NCBI RefSeq assembly: GCF_001691415.1
Contig: NZ_LRRR01000027.1
Span: 1-61,630 of the forward strand
Reading direction: 5' to 3'
DNA: 61,630 bases
Source: Pararhodobacter sp. CCB-MM2
Lineage (GTDB): Bacteria > Pseudomonadota > Alphaproteobacteria > Rhodobacterales > Rhodobacteraceae
Made by a program: the position numbers and the translations under genes. The notes beneath the pieces are model-generated. The model was given only the letters and a program-made list of their open reading frames with translations. It did not search any database and was not told the origin of the DNA. Shown here in pieces: positions 8,922 to 16,440 of this stretch (position 1 is its first letter; each line of letters starts with the position of its first letter).

Positions 8922-8947
8922 AAAAAGGGGGCGCCTAGGCGCCCCCT
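8922..8947 (-). terminator. Terminator of csbD, possibly bidirectional
   Basis: A perfect 22-bp palindrome (10-bp arms AGGGGGCGCC/GGCGCCCCCT around TA). Read on the minus strand it is followed by TTTTT, so it is a proper intrinsic terminator for the minus-strand csbD gene. It lies 18 bases after the pyc stop and may also serve that gene. Confidence 0.85.
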
Positions 8948-8999
8948 ACTCGTATTCTGTTACCTCTTACGGAACTCGTACGAAACTGTCTGCGTCTGA

Positions 9000-9197
9000 T
9001 CAGTACTTCGACCAGAAGCGATCCACTTCGGCCTCGGCCTCGTCCTTGGACTTGCCGTAGCGCTCCTGGATCTTGCCGGCCAGCTTGTCCTTGTGGCCCG
9101 CGACGACGTCCAGGTCGTCATCGGTGAGCTTGCCCCACTGGATCTTGGCTTCGCCTTTGAGTTGCTTCCATTTGCCTTCGATGGTGTCGCTGTTCAT
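9000..9197 (-). CDS. CsbD-family general stress protein
   Basis: Small hydrophilic protein of 65 aa, beginning MNSDTIEGKWKQLKGEAK and containing WGKLTDDDL, the signature of the CsbD family (PF05532). These are abundant stress-induced proteins of unknown biochemical role. The start at 9197 is supported by AAAGGAG seven bases upstream; a longer in-frame extension upstream is unlike the family. A GGAAC-N17-CGTT promoter 65 bases upstream fits a general-stress sigma factor. A strong terminator follows. Confidence 0.93.
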   Translation of the reverse strand: MNSDTIEGKWKQLKGEAKIQWGKLTDDDLDVVAGHKDKLAGKIQERYGKSKDEAEAEVDRFWSKY

Positions 9198-9261
9198 GGA
9201 ATAGCTCCTTTCGATATTCTCGCGTCTGGTCCGACCGTTCGAACCCGCGATTTGACGAGAC

Positions 9262-9287
9262 AACGTCCGTCCTCGCGCCCCGGTTCC
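9262..9287 (-). promoter_or_regulatory. EcfG-type stress promoter of csbD
   Basis: On the minus strand, GGAAC (9287-9283), 17 bases, then CGTT (9265-9262). This equals the alphaproteobacterial EcfG consensus GGAAC-N16/17-CGTT, at a sensible distance from the csbD start. No transcription data; whether this organism has EcfG cannot be seen here. Confidence 0.5.
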
Positions 9288-9487
9288 GCCTTCTGGCGAA
9301 TTTCGCCGAAACGTCGCGGAAAGCCGCCCATCCGACGGAAGGCGGCGATGGCCACCGGACAATCCATCACGATTTCAAGGAATTAAGGGGTTTCGCCGCG
9401 CCGCGTCACAAAATTGCAGCCCGGGGTGTTTTTTCCTCTTGCGGGCCGCGCGCGCTTCCCTTAGATCACCGCTTACCGAAACGGAAC

Positions 9488-9562
9488 GCGGGCGTAGCTC
9501 AGGGGTAGAGCATAACCTTGCCAAGGTTAGGGTCGTGAGTTCGAATCTCATCGCCCGCTCCA
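9488..9562 (+). tRNA. tRNA-Gly(GCC), copy 1
   Basis: A 75-nt cloverleaf with acceptor stem GCGGGCG/CGCCCGC, D-arm around AGCTCAGGGGTAGAGC, anticodon stem AACC/GGTT with loop TTGCCAA (anticodon GCC), T-arm containing GTTCGAATC, discriminator T and encoded CCA. It is identical to the copy at 12453-12527. Confidence 0.97.
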
Positions 9563-9573
9563 TTCGGACCAGA

Positions 9574-9605
9574 AACGGCGGCCCTCGGGCCGCCGTTCTT
9601 GTTTT
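9574..9605 (+). terminator. Terminator after tRNA-Gly copy 1
   Basis: Arms AACGGCGGCCC (9574-9584) and GGGCCGCCGTT (9587-9597) are followed by CTTGTTTT. It ends 16 bases before the stop of the convergent DUF2306 gene. Confidence 0.85.
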
Positions 9606-9620
9606 CCAGCCAAGGCGTTG

Positions 9621-10220
9621 TCAGGCCAGTTGAAGCTGCCGCCGGCGCTGCCAGAGTTCCAGCACGATCAGGTTGAGCACCCAGCTGCCCCAGGCGGTGA
9701 TCTCGTAGGTTTCGGTGATCGACCATCCCGAGGCCATCAGCGGCGCCATGATGATCCGCAGGGTCACCGCCGCAAAGGTCAGCGCGATGGAGCGCAGCAT
9801 CCAGCGGCGATGCGCCGTCAGATCTCCTGCCCGTGCCCGGGCGATGCCCAAGGCGGTGGTTGCGATCCACAGAACGGCCAGCACCCCGAATCCCAACTGC
9901 GCGAACCGGCTCCCCTCGAAATGCGGCAGCATGACCAGCGAGGCCAGACCCGCCATCAGGATCGACAGGCCATAGACCCTCCCCATCCAGCGATGCAGCG
10001 CGGGACGGCGGCGACGAAGCCCCTGCCATAGCTGGAACGGCGCAAGGCCCAAGGCCAGCGGGCCGCCGATGATATGCGCCCAGGCGGCAAGGCTGACGTC
10101 CGGGAAATAGGGCAGCATGGCCGGCATGGCGTCGGCGATCGGTGCGAAGAACACCCGCCATGACATGACAGCTACGCCCAGCGCGCTGAGCCAGAAGAAG
10201 ACGGTGAACGGGCGGGTCAT
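9621..10220 (-). CDS. DUF2306-family integral membrane protein
   Basis: Membrane protein of 199 aa with about six hydrophobic helices. Features of the DUF2306 family are the HIIGGPLALGLAPFQLW segment near residue 58, the RHR-type motif RRPALHRWMGRVYG, and the later TAHRRWMLRSIALTFAAVTLRI. Function is unknown; members are often near TetR regulators. The start at 10220 is chosen because AAGGAGG lies seven bases upstream; a start 27 bases further up would sit inside the operator region. It is divergent from a TetR gene and separated from it by three operator-like repeats, so it is the likely regulated target. Confidence 0.85.
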   Translation of the reverse strand: MTRPFTVFFWLSALGVAVMSWRVFFAPIADAMPAMLPYFPDVSLAAWAHIIGGPLALGLAPFQLWQGLRRRRPALHRWMGRVYGLSILMAGLASLVMLPHFEGSRFAQLGFGVLAVLWIATTALGIARARAGDLTAHRRWMLRSIALTFAAVTLRIIMAPLMASGWSITETYEITAWGSWVLNLIVLELWQRRRQLQLA

Positions 10221-10230
10221 CGGAGCCTCC

Positions 10231-10301
10231 TTGACAGTGTAAAGCATGCCGCACCATAGCGGTCAGCTTTACACTGTCAAGCTGCAACTTGACACTGTCA
10301 G
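10231..10301. promoter_or_regulatory. Three TetR operator copies between DUF2306 gene and tetR
   Basis: Three 13-bp near-palindromes of form TTGACA-S-TGTMAA lie at 10231-10243, 10268-10280 and 10289-10301. The first two also form a perfect 16-nt inverted repeat (10230-10245 with 10266-10281). This is what a TetR dimer controlling both divergent genes would use. TTGACA elements inside may also be -35 boxes. Confidence 0.75.
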
Positions 10302-10322
10302 GGCCGCACGTCACAACGGCGC

Positions 10323-10898
10323 ATGACCCGTGACACACCAAGCACCCGCGACGCCCTGATCGAGGCCGGTCTTTCGCTCCTCATCGAGGGCGGGCCGGAA
10401 GGCCTGACCCTGCGCCGCGCCGCCGCGCGCGCCGGCGTCTCGCACGCCGCCCCCGCCCATCATTTCAACGGCTTGCCGGGCTTGCAGACGGCCATCGCCA
10501 CCCGCGCCTTCGCGCTGTTCACCGAAACGATGATCCGCCACCGCGACGCGGCCGAGCCCACGCCCTTCGCCCGGCTTCTGGCGATCTGCGACGGCTACCT
10601 CGATTTCGCCGCCCAGCGCGCGGGGCTGTTCCATGTGATGTTCAATTGCCCCGACCTCGACCATACCGACGCCGCCTTGCAGAGCGAATCCGCCAAGGCC
10701 TATGGCGTCCTGCGCGAGGGATGCCTGCCCTTCAGCGGCGGCCCGGATCTGGTGACCGAGGGGCTGGTCTGGTCGAGTGTGCACGGCTACGCGATGCTCG
10801 ATTTCAAGCAGGACGGCCGGCAAATGGGCGAGGTCCCTCCGCCGTTTCGGAGCCTCCTCGCCCGCCTTGTGGATCCGACGCTCAGCGCGGACCGGTAA
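10323..10898 (+). CDS. TetR/AcrR-family transcriptional regulator
   Basis: Repressor of 191 aa with an N-terminal TetR helix-turn-helix: LTLRRAAARAGVSHAAPAHHF at about residues 28-48 contains the recognition helix and the typical HHF ending. The C-terminal ligand domain contains FAAQRAGLFHVMFNCPDLD and WSSVHGYAML, resembling the WHG-domain type. The ligand is unknown. It is divergent from the DUF2306 gene with operator repeats between, so autoregulation and control of that gene are likely. Its stop overlaps the convergent VOC gene by 17 bp. Confidence 0.92.
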   Translation: MTRDTPSTRDALIEAGLSLLIEGGPEGLTLRRAAARAGVSHAAPAHHFNGLPGLQTAIATRAFALFTETMIRHRDAAEPTPFARLLAICDGYLDFAAQRAGLFHVMFNCPDLDHTDAALQSESAKAYGVLREGCLPFSGGPDLVTEGLVWSSVHGYAMLDFKQDGRQMGEVPPPFRSLLARLVDPTLSADR

Positions 10899-11640
10899 CC
10901 GCGAACCACGCGCCCTGCGGGTCGGTGGCCTGTGCGATGAAGGCACCGCCCGGAACCTCGGCCGGGCCATGCTTGACCTCGCCGCCCGCGCCGGTGATCG
11001 CCGCAATCGCCGCATCGACCGAGGGGACGGTGAAATACGGCAGCCAGAACGAGGGCATGCCGGGGATCGGTTGGCGCATCAGCCCGCCCAGCTCGGTCCC
11101 GTCAACGGCAAGGATGCGGTAGCTGCCCATCGGCCCCATATCCATCGCCCGCGATTCGGTCAGGCCGAGGTGCTTGGCATAGAACAGGGCCGCGGCATCG
11201 GGATCGGTGCTCATCAGCTCATGCCAGGCGCCATGGCCGGCGGTTTGCGGCGCATAGGCCCCGCCGGTCCCGTCCGGCAGCGGTTGCAGCAGCCCGAAAT
11301 GGCCACCGGCCGGGTCCTGAAGGATCGCGAAGCGTCCGGTGCCGGGAATGTCAGCGGGCCCGGCGACGATCTGTGCGCCGTCCTCCTGCATGCCCGCGAC
11401 CGAGGCATCGCAATCGGTGACGGCAAAGTAGATCATCCAGTTGGGCGGGATGCCAGGTGCCTGCGGAGCGACCATGCCCGAAACCATCACCTCGCCCATG
11501 CTCCCGAGGAAATAGTCAAACCCCTCCATCGGCGCCCGGTTGCAGCTCCAGCCGATGACCGTGCCATAGAAGTCCCCCGCCGCGACAGGATCGGGGGTGG
11601 TCAGTTCGTACCAACAGGGAAAGCCGTGAAAATCGCCCAT
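10882..11640 (-). CDS. Two-domain VOC (glyoxalase/bleomycin-resistance-like) protein
   Basis: Protein of 252 aa built of two vicinal-oxygen-chelate modules, about residues 1-120 and 130-250. Each begins with a W-x-E-L-x-(T/S)-x-D-P motif (WYELTTPDPVAAGDFYG; WHELMSTDPDAAALFYA) and ends near DPxGxxFGL or DPQGAWFAV. Such proteins can be metal-dependent lyases, dioxygenases or drug-binding proteins, so the activity is unassigned. The start at 11640 begins the first module and has GGAG upstream; a longer frame extends into the divergent promoter region. It is divergent from an HxlR-type regulator, its likely controller. Confidence 0.88.
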   Translation of the reverse strand: MGDFHGFPCWYELTTPDPVAAGDFYGTVIGWSCNRAPMEGFDYFLGSMGEVMVSGMVAPQAPGIPPNWMIYFAVTDCDASVAGMQEDGAQIVAGPADIPGTGRFAILQDPAGGHFGLLQPLPDGTGGAYAPQTAGHGAWHELMSTDPDAAALFYAKHLGLTESRAMDMGPMGSYRILAVDGTELGGLMRQPIPGMPSFWLPYFTVPSVDAAIAAITGAGGEVKHGPAEVPGGAFIAQATDPQGAWFAVTGPR

Positions 11641-11754
11641 GAGAATGCTCCGTCCAGAAAGGATTGATCCGAATCGTCTTCCGGGATGCTCGCCGCCATG
11701 CTTGCAAAAAGCAACTGTGCAATTGTAAGAAGCAAGTGACAGAGCGGGTTGGGA

Positions 11755-12393
11755 ATGGCACGCAAGGGATATGACGAGGGCTGTCTCGCGGCGCATGCGC
11801 TGGACCTGATCGGTGACCGGTGGGCACTGCTGGTCCTGCGCGAGCTGATGCTGGGACCCAAGCGTTTCGGCCTGATCCGCGCGGGCTTGCCGGGTATCGC
11901 CACCAATGTGCTAACCCAGCGGCTTGAGGATCTGCAGGCCGCCGGACTGCTGCAGCGTCAGGTCCTGCCCCCGCCCTCTCAAGCTGCGGTCTATGCGCTG
12001 ACCCCGGCCGGCGCCGCAACGCGCCCGATTCTGGCCGCGCTGTGCCTTTGGGGCGTGCAGCAACCCGGCCACGACCCGCGCAAATTCATCTCGCCGACCG
12101 CGCTGATGCTGTCGATGAGCTTCCTCGCCCGCGCGAACGAGGCCGCCCCGATCGACGTCGCCTTCACCCTGGGTGTCGAGCCCTTCCTCGCCCGCTTGGG
12201 TGCCGACGGTTTCACCCCGGTCAGCACCCCTGCCCCCGTCGCGCCCCTGCATTTCCGGGGTGATGGCAACGGCCTTGCCGCGGTGATCTACGGGCCGGCG
12301 CCTTTGGCGATGATGGTGCAATCGGGGATGGTTCAGGTCGACGGGGATCTGACCCTCGGCCAGCGCTTCGTCGATCATTTCGCGCTGCGGTGA
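11755..12393 (+). CDS. HxlR-family winged-helix regulator with C-terminal domain
   Basis: Regulator of 212 aa. The N-terminal HxlR DNA-binding domain is clear: YDEGCLAAHALDLIGDRWALLVLRELMLGPKRF, then GIATNVLTQRLEDLQAAGLLQRQ (residues 6-70). It keeps the early Cys that is redox- or aldehyde-reactive in many members. A C-terminal region of about 100 aa (residues 110-212) is longer than in simple HxlR proteins and may bind a ligand. The ATG at 11755 is preferred over a TTG six bases upstream. The gap to the VOC gene contains CAACTGTGCAATTG, a possible operator. Confidence 0.88.
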   Translation: MARKGYDEGCLAAHALDLIGDRWALLVLRELMLGPKRFGLIRAGLPGIATNVLTQRLEDLQAAGLLQRQVLPPPSQAAVYALTPAGAATRPILAALCLWGVQQPGHDPRKFISPTALMLSMSFLARANEAAPIDVAFTLGVEPFLARLGADGFTPVSTPAPVAPLHFRGDGNGLAAVIYGPAPLAMMVQSGMVQVDGDLTLGQRFVDHFALR

Positions 12394-12452
12394 TTTTTCC
12401 GCGCGGGCCCTCTTGCGGGCCCCGAAACCCGGTGCTAAACGGCGCGCATAGA

Positions 12453-12527
12453 GCGGGCGTAGCTCAGGGGTAGAGCATAACCTTGCCAAGGTTAGGGTCG
12501 TGAGTTCGAATCTCATCGCCCGCTCCA
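12453..12527 (+). tRNA. tRNA-Gly(GCC), copy 2
   Basis: 75 nt, identical base for base to the tRNA at 9488-9562, including encoded CCA. The two copies form a direct repeat bracketing 9563-12452. Confidence 0.97.
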
Positions 12528-12531
12528 TAAC

Positions 12532-12565
12532 AAAAAGGCCGGATCCTTCGGGGTCCGGCCTTTTT
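12532..12565. terminator. Bidirectional terminator between tRNA-Gly and nagA
   Basis: AAAAAGGCCGGATCC, loop TTCG, GGGTCCGGCCTTTTT. A stem of ten pairs has A-runs and T-runs on both sides, so it works in both directions. It serves the tRNA and the convergent nagA gene. Confidence 0.92.
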
Positions 12566-12571
12566 GCTTTG

Positions 12572-13678
12572 TCAGCTGGTCAGGACGGCGTTCAGGCTGA
12601 AATCCTCGGCCAGATGCACCAGCTCCGCCCGTGCGCCGGGAGCAATGACGCCGCGATCCGTCAGGCCCAGCGCCTTCGCAGGCCGCGACGTCGTCATCGC
12701 CAGCGCGATCTCGGGTGCGATGCCCGCCTCCTGCACCATCCAGCGCAGCGCCTCGGGCATCGAGACATCTGCGCCGGCCAACGTGCCGTCTGCGAGGGTC
12801 AGGCGCCCGTCGCGCCGGTGGATCTCGCGGTCGTTGAGTGTAAATCGGGTGAGCTCCGTGCCTGCGACGGCCATGGCGTCGGTGACCGCGAAGAGGCGCT
12901 CTCCGGCTCCGGCCAGCGCGACGCGAAAGGCCGTGCGCGCGACATGCACGCCATCGGGGATGATGCCGACCGCCACCGAGGCGTCCATGGCGGCCCCGGC
13001 CAGCCCCGGCGCGCGATGGGTGAGGGGCGACATGGCGTTGTAGAGATGGGTCACCGCCCCGGCCCCGGCCGCGAAGGCGCCGCGCGCCTCGCCCTCGGTG
13101 CAGTCGCTATGGCCGAGCGAGACAAGCACGCCCGCCCCCGCCAGCGCCGCGATCTGCACCGCTGTCGCCGATTCGGGCGCGAGGGTGACCATGAGACGGG
13201 GCAACGCGCGCGCCGCCAGCAGCAGGTTCGAAAAATCCGCATCAGTCATCGGCCGGATCAAGGCCGGATCATGTGCCCCCTGCCGCCGAGGATCGAGATG
13301 CGGCCCCTCCAGATGCAGCCCGAGGAAGCCCGGCAATCCAGCCTCAGCCGCCCTGACCCCCGCCGCGATCACGGCCTCCGTCGTCCCCGGATCCGCCGTG
13401 ATCAGTGTCGGCAGCAGCCCCGTGGTCCCGAGCCGCTCATGCGCCTCGCAGATCAGCCGCAGGGCAAGGTCCGGATCGCCCTGCCCCAACAGGACCCCGC
13501 CGCCGCCATTCACCTGCAGGTCGATGAAACCCGGCGCGAGGATACCGCCTCCAAGGTCCTCGCCCTCGCCCCGATCCTCGAGCAGCGCTGTGATGCGCCC
13601 GTCCTCGCAGACAACCGCCAGACCATCCTGCAACCGCTGGCCGTCAAACACCCGCGCCCCGCGCCAGATCTGCTGCAT
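12572..13678 (-). CDS. nagA: N-acetylglucosamine-6-phosphate deacetylase
   Basis: Amidohydrolase of 368 aa that removes acetate from GlcNAc-6-phosphate, giving glucosamine-6-phosphate during amino-sugar and cell-wall recycling. NagA motifs in order: APGFIDLQVNGGGGV near 48, HLEGPHL near 121 (metal Glu), SLGHSDC near 186 and THLYNAM near 210 (metal His residues), IIPDGVH near 239 and VTDAM near 265 (catalytic Asp). Length is near the usual 370-385. No nagB or phosphotransferase genes are adjacent, so it may act on peptidoglycan-derived sugars. Its terminator is shared with the tRNA. Confidence 0.96.
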   Translation of the reverse strand: MQQIWRGARVFDGQRLQDGLAVVCEDGRITALLEDRGEGEDLGGGILAPGFIDLQVNGGGGVLLGQGDPDLALRLICEAHERLGTTGLLPTLITADPGTTEAVIAAGVRAAEAGLPGFLGLHLEGPHLDPRRQGAHDPALIRPMTDADFSNLLLAARALPRLMVTLAPESATAVQIAALAGAGVLVSLGHSDCTEGEARGAFAAGAGAVTHLYNAMSPLTHRAPGLAGAAMDASVAVGIIPDGVHVARTAFRVALAGAGERLFAVTDAMAVAGTELTRFTLNDREIHRRDGRLTLADGTLAGADVSMPEALRWMVQEAGIAPEIALAMTTSRPAKALGLTDRGVIAPGARAELVHLAEDFSLNAVLTS

Positions 13679-13770
13679 GTCCGTCTCCTGTCCGTCCGGC
13701 GCAGAAGATCACAGCAGAGGGGGAATGTCACAGGGAAGACGCCCGGCCTTGGCGCAGGCGGGAAGCAGAT

Positions 13771-13863
13771 TTGAGTATTTGTGACAAGGTGATGGGGCAA
13801 TTTGAGTCAAATTGTTCACAACCCTGCGCCGCCCTGCCCTCTCACCTTGTTCCAAATACTCAA
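13771..13863. repeat. Inverted pair of repeat family B with a central palindrome
   Basis: Two copies of the 22-bp family B motif lie in opposite orientation (13771-13792 and 13842-13863). Between them is the perfect odd palindrome CAATTTGA-G-TCAAATTG (13798-13814). The structure fills most of the nagA-urtE gap. A third copy of the motif lies at 3791. It may terminate urtE transcription, or be a protein-binding or mobile repeat. Confidence 0.6.
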
Positions 13864-13897
13864 GCGACAGCGCCAACCACCCCCCCGCCGGGCCAAC

Positions 13898-14599
13898 TCA
13901 CACCGTCATCCAGCGGCGCAGCTCGGCCTCGTTGGCGTCGATATCGGACTTCTCGCCGGCCATCACCACCTCGCCCCGGTCGAGGACGACATAGCGGTCG
14001 GCCAGGGCCTTCGCGAAGTCGAAATACTGCTCGACCAACACCACGGCCATGCCGAACTGGTCACGCAGATATTCGATGGCGCGGCCGATATCCTTGATGA
14101 TCGAGGGCTGGATCCCCTCGGTCGGCTCATCAAGAACCAGAAGCCGCGGCTGCATGACCATGGCGCGGCCGATGGCGAGTTGCTGCTGCTGGCCGCCCGA
14201 GAGGTCGCCGCCGCGACGGTTCATCATCTGCAACAGCACCGGGAACAGCTCGAACACGGCGTCGGGCGTCTTGCGCTGGCCGCGCGGGAGGGTGGCATAG
14301 GCGGCCTCGAGATTCTCGCGCACCGTCAGCAGCGGGAAGATCTCGCGCCCCTGAGGGACATAGGCGATGCCGCGTTTCGCGCGCTCGGGCGGGGTCAGTT
14401 TGGCGATATCCTCGCCCAGCCAGATCAGCGAGCCACCCGAGGCCGGGTGCCGCCCGACGATGGCGCGCATGAGCGAGGTCTTTCCGACCCCGTTGCGCCC
14501 CAGCACCGTGGTGATCTTGCCTTCCTCGGCCACCAGCGACACGCCCTTCAGCGCCTGCGCGGCGCCGTAATGGAGCGTGAGATCCTTGATTTCCAACAT
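13898..14599 (-). CDS. urtE: Urea ABC transporter ATP-binding protein UrtE
   Basis: ABC ATPase of 233 aa, LivF-type, the second of two ATPases powering the high-affinity urea importer. Walker A GRNGVGKTS at about 34-42, signature LSGGQQQQLAIGRA near 134, Walker B LLVLDEPTEGIQPSII near 153. The phrase EPTEGIQPSIIKDI is characteristic of UrtE. It is the last gene of the urtABCDE set, 3 bases after urtD. Confidence 0.95.
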   Translation of the reverse strand: MLEIKDLTLHYGAAQALKGVSLVAEEGKITTVLGRNGVGKTSLMRAIVGRHPASGGSLIWLGEDIAKLTPPERAKRGIAYVPQGREIFPLLTVRENLEAAYATLPRGQRKTPDAVFELFPVLLQMMNRRGGDLSGGQQQQLAIGRAMVMQPRLLVLDEPTEGIQPSIIKDIGRAIEYLRDQFGMAVVLVEQYFDFAKALADRYVVLDRGEVVMAGEKSDIDANEAELRRWMTV

Positions 14600-14602
14600 G
14601 TC

Positions 14603-15340
14603 TCAGCGCCCCAGATAGACTTCGATGACATCCTCGCGGGCCGAGACATGGTCCAAGGACCCCTCGGCCAGCACGGAGCCCTGATGCAGGACCGTGACCC
14701 GGCAATCGAGCGCGCGGACGAAATCCATGTCGTGCTCGACGACGATCACCGTGCGCTCGCCGGCGATGCTTTTCAGCAATTCGGCGGTCTCCATTGTCTC
14801 GGCATCGGTCATGCCGGCGGCGGGTTCGTCGACCAGCAGCAGCTGCGGCTCCTGCGCCAGCAGCATGCCGATCTCTAGCCATTGCTTCTGGCCATGGCTG
14901 AGATTGGCGGCTTGCTCGGTACGTAGATGGGTGAGGCGGATGCGGTCCAGAAGCGCCGTGACCTTGGCCTCCTCCGCGACCGACGAGCGGTAGAACAGCG
15001 AGGCGAACACCCCGCGCGGGGCTTTCAGCGCGAGGCGGATATTGTCCTCGACCGAATGCGTCTCGAAGACCGTGGGTTTCTGGAACTTGCGGCCGATGCC
15101 GAGATTGGCGACCGAGGCCTCGTCCATCCGGGTGAGGTCCGTGGCCATGTTCCACAACACCTCGCCGCCATCGGGCCGCGTCTTCCCGGTGATGATGTCC
15201 ATCATCGTCGTCTTGCCCGCACCGTTGGGGCCGATCACCGCGCGCAGCTCGCCCTTGTCCACCGACAAGGACAGGCCGTTGATCGCCTTGAAGCCGTCGA
15301 AGCTGCGGGTCACCCCGTCGAGATAAAGCTGTGCGGTCAT
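14603..15340 (-). CDS. urtD: Urea ABC transporter ATP-binding protein UrtD
   Basis: ABC ATPase of 245 aa, LivG-type. Walker A GPNGAGKTT near residue 36, signature LSHGQKQWLEIGMLL near 146, Walker B LLLVDEPAAGMTDAE near 166. SHGQKQWLEIGM is characteristic of UrtD. The ATG at 15340 overlaps the urtC stop by 4 bases (ATGA), and the conserved N-terminus begins there, so a longer in-frame extension is rejected. Confidence 0.95.
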   Translation of the reverse strand: MTAQLYLDGVTRSFDGFKAINGLSLSVDKGELRAVIGPNGAGKTTMMDIITGKTRPDGGEVLWNMATDLTRMDEASVANLGIGRKFQKPTVFETHSVEDNIRLALKAPRGVFASLFYRSSVAEEAKVTALLDRIRLTHLRTEQAANLSHGQKQWLEIGMLLAQEPQLLLVDEPAAGMTDAETMETAELLKSIAGERTVIVVEHDMDFVRALDCRVTVLHQGSVLAEGSLDHVSAREDVIEVYLGR

Positions 15341-16437
15341 GCGGTTGCCTCCTGCGCGGGTTTCGCCCGGCGCGGCTTGAAGCGGTCGAGAAGGCCCAAG
15401 AGGCCATTGGGCAAGGCCAGCGTCACGAGGATGAAGAGCCCGCCCAGCGCGAAGAGCCACAGGTCGGGGAAGGTCGCGGTGAGCCAGGATTTCAGCGCCA
15501 CGACGACCAGCGCGCCGATGGCCGCGCCGACCAGCGTGCCGCGCCCGCCGAGGGCCACCCAGACGACGATTTCGATGGAGTTGGCCGGGGCAAATTCGCC
15601 GGGGTTGATGATGCCGACCTGCGGGACGTAAAGCGCCCCCGCCAGCCCCGCCATCATCGCCGAGACGGTGAAGACGAAGACCGAATAGCTCTCGACCCGG
15701 TAGCCCATGAAGCGCGTGCGGCTCTCGGCGTCGCGCACGGCGACCAGCACCTTGCCGGCCTTCGACACGGTGATCGCCTTGGCGATGAGCAGGCAGGCGG
15801 CGAGCGAGATTGCCGTCAACACGAAGAGCGCGATGCGGGTCGAGGGGGCCGACAGCGAGAAGCCCAGCACGTCGCGGAAATCGGTGAGGCCGTTATTGCC
15901 GCCAAAGCCCATCTCGTTGCGGAAGAAGGCGAGCAGCAGCGCGAAGGTCAGGGCCTGCGTGATGATCGACAGATAGACGCCCGAGACGCGGCTGCGGAAG
16001 GCGAACCAGCCGAACACGAAGGCCAAGAGCCCCGGCACCAGCAGCGCCATCACGGCGGCGAAGGGGAAGGAGGAGAAGCCGTACCAGAACCACGGCAGCT
16101 CGTCCCAGCCAAGGAAGACCATGAAATCCGGCAGTTCAGGGTTCGCATAGACGCCCCGCGCGCCGATCTCGCGCATCAGGTGCATGCCCATCGCGTAGCC
16201 GCCCAGCGCGAAGAAGGCGCCGTGGCCCAGCGACAGGATGCCCGCATAGCCCCAGCAGAGGTCCAGTGCGACGGCGAGCAGCGCGTAGCACAGATACTTG
16301 CCCAGCAGCGGGATCAGGTAGCTCGGCATCGCGAAGGTGGAGCCGGCCTGCAGGGTCGAGGCGACGGGCGCCAGCACGGTGACGAGGAACAGCGCAGCGA
16401 GGAACAGGCCCATGCGCAGGTCGATGAGTTTTCGCAT
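15337..16437 (-). CDS. urtC: Urea ABC transporter permease UrtC
   Basis: Permease of 366 aa of the LivM type with about nine to ten membrane helices. It carries CWGYAGILSLGHGAFFALGGYAMGMHLMR near residue 61, the hallmark of UrtC, and the conserved VALGGRGTLVGAAIGA near 300. With UrtB it forms the membrane channel for urea uptake. It follows urtB by 3 bases and overlaps urtD, so translation is probably coupled. Confidence 0.95.
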   Translation of the reverse strand: MRKLIDLRMGLFLAALFLVTVLAPVASTLQAGSTFAMPSYLIPLLGKYLCYALLAVALDLCWGYAGILSLGHGAFFALGGYAMGMHLMREIGARGVYANPELPDFMVFLGWDELPWFWYGFSSFPFAAVMALLVPGLLAFVFGWFAFRSRVSGVYLSIITQALTFALLLAFFRNEMGFGGNNGLTDFRDVLGFSLSAPSTRIALFVLTAISLAACLLIAKAITVSKAGKVLVAVRDAESRTRFMGYRVESYSVFVFTVSAMMAGLAGALYVPQVGIINPGEFAPANSIEIVVWVALGGRGTLVGAAIGALVVVALKSWLTATFPDLWLFALGGLFILVTLALPNGLLGLLDRFKPRRAKPAQEATA

Positions 16438-16440
16438 GGG

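Noticed and set aside
9563..12452. Integrative element between the tRNA copies
   Set aside because: There is no integrase or recombinase gene in the segment; only the direct repeat of tRNAs supports the idea.
12572..13678. nagA as part of the urea or fructose locus
   Set aside because: It is isolated from both by terminators and repeats, and no functional link is visible.
13771..13863. CRISPR array
   Set aside because: Only two inverted copies with a 49-bp gap and no regular spacing; no cas genes in the window.
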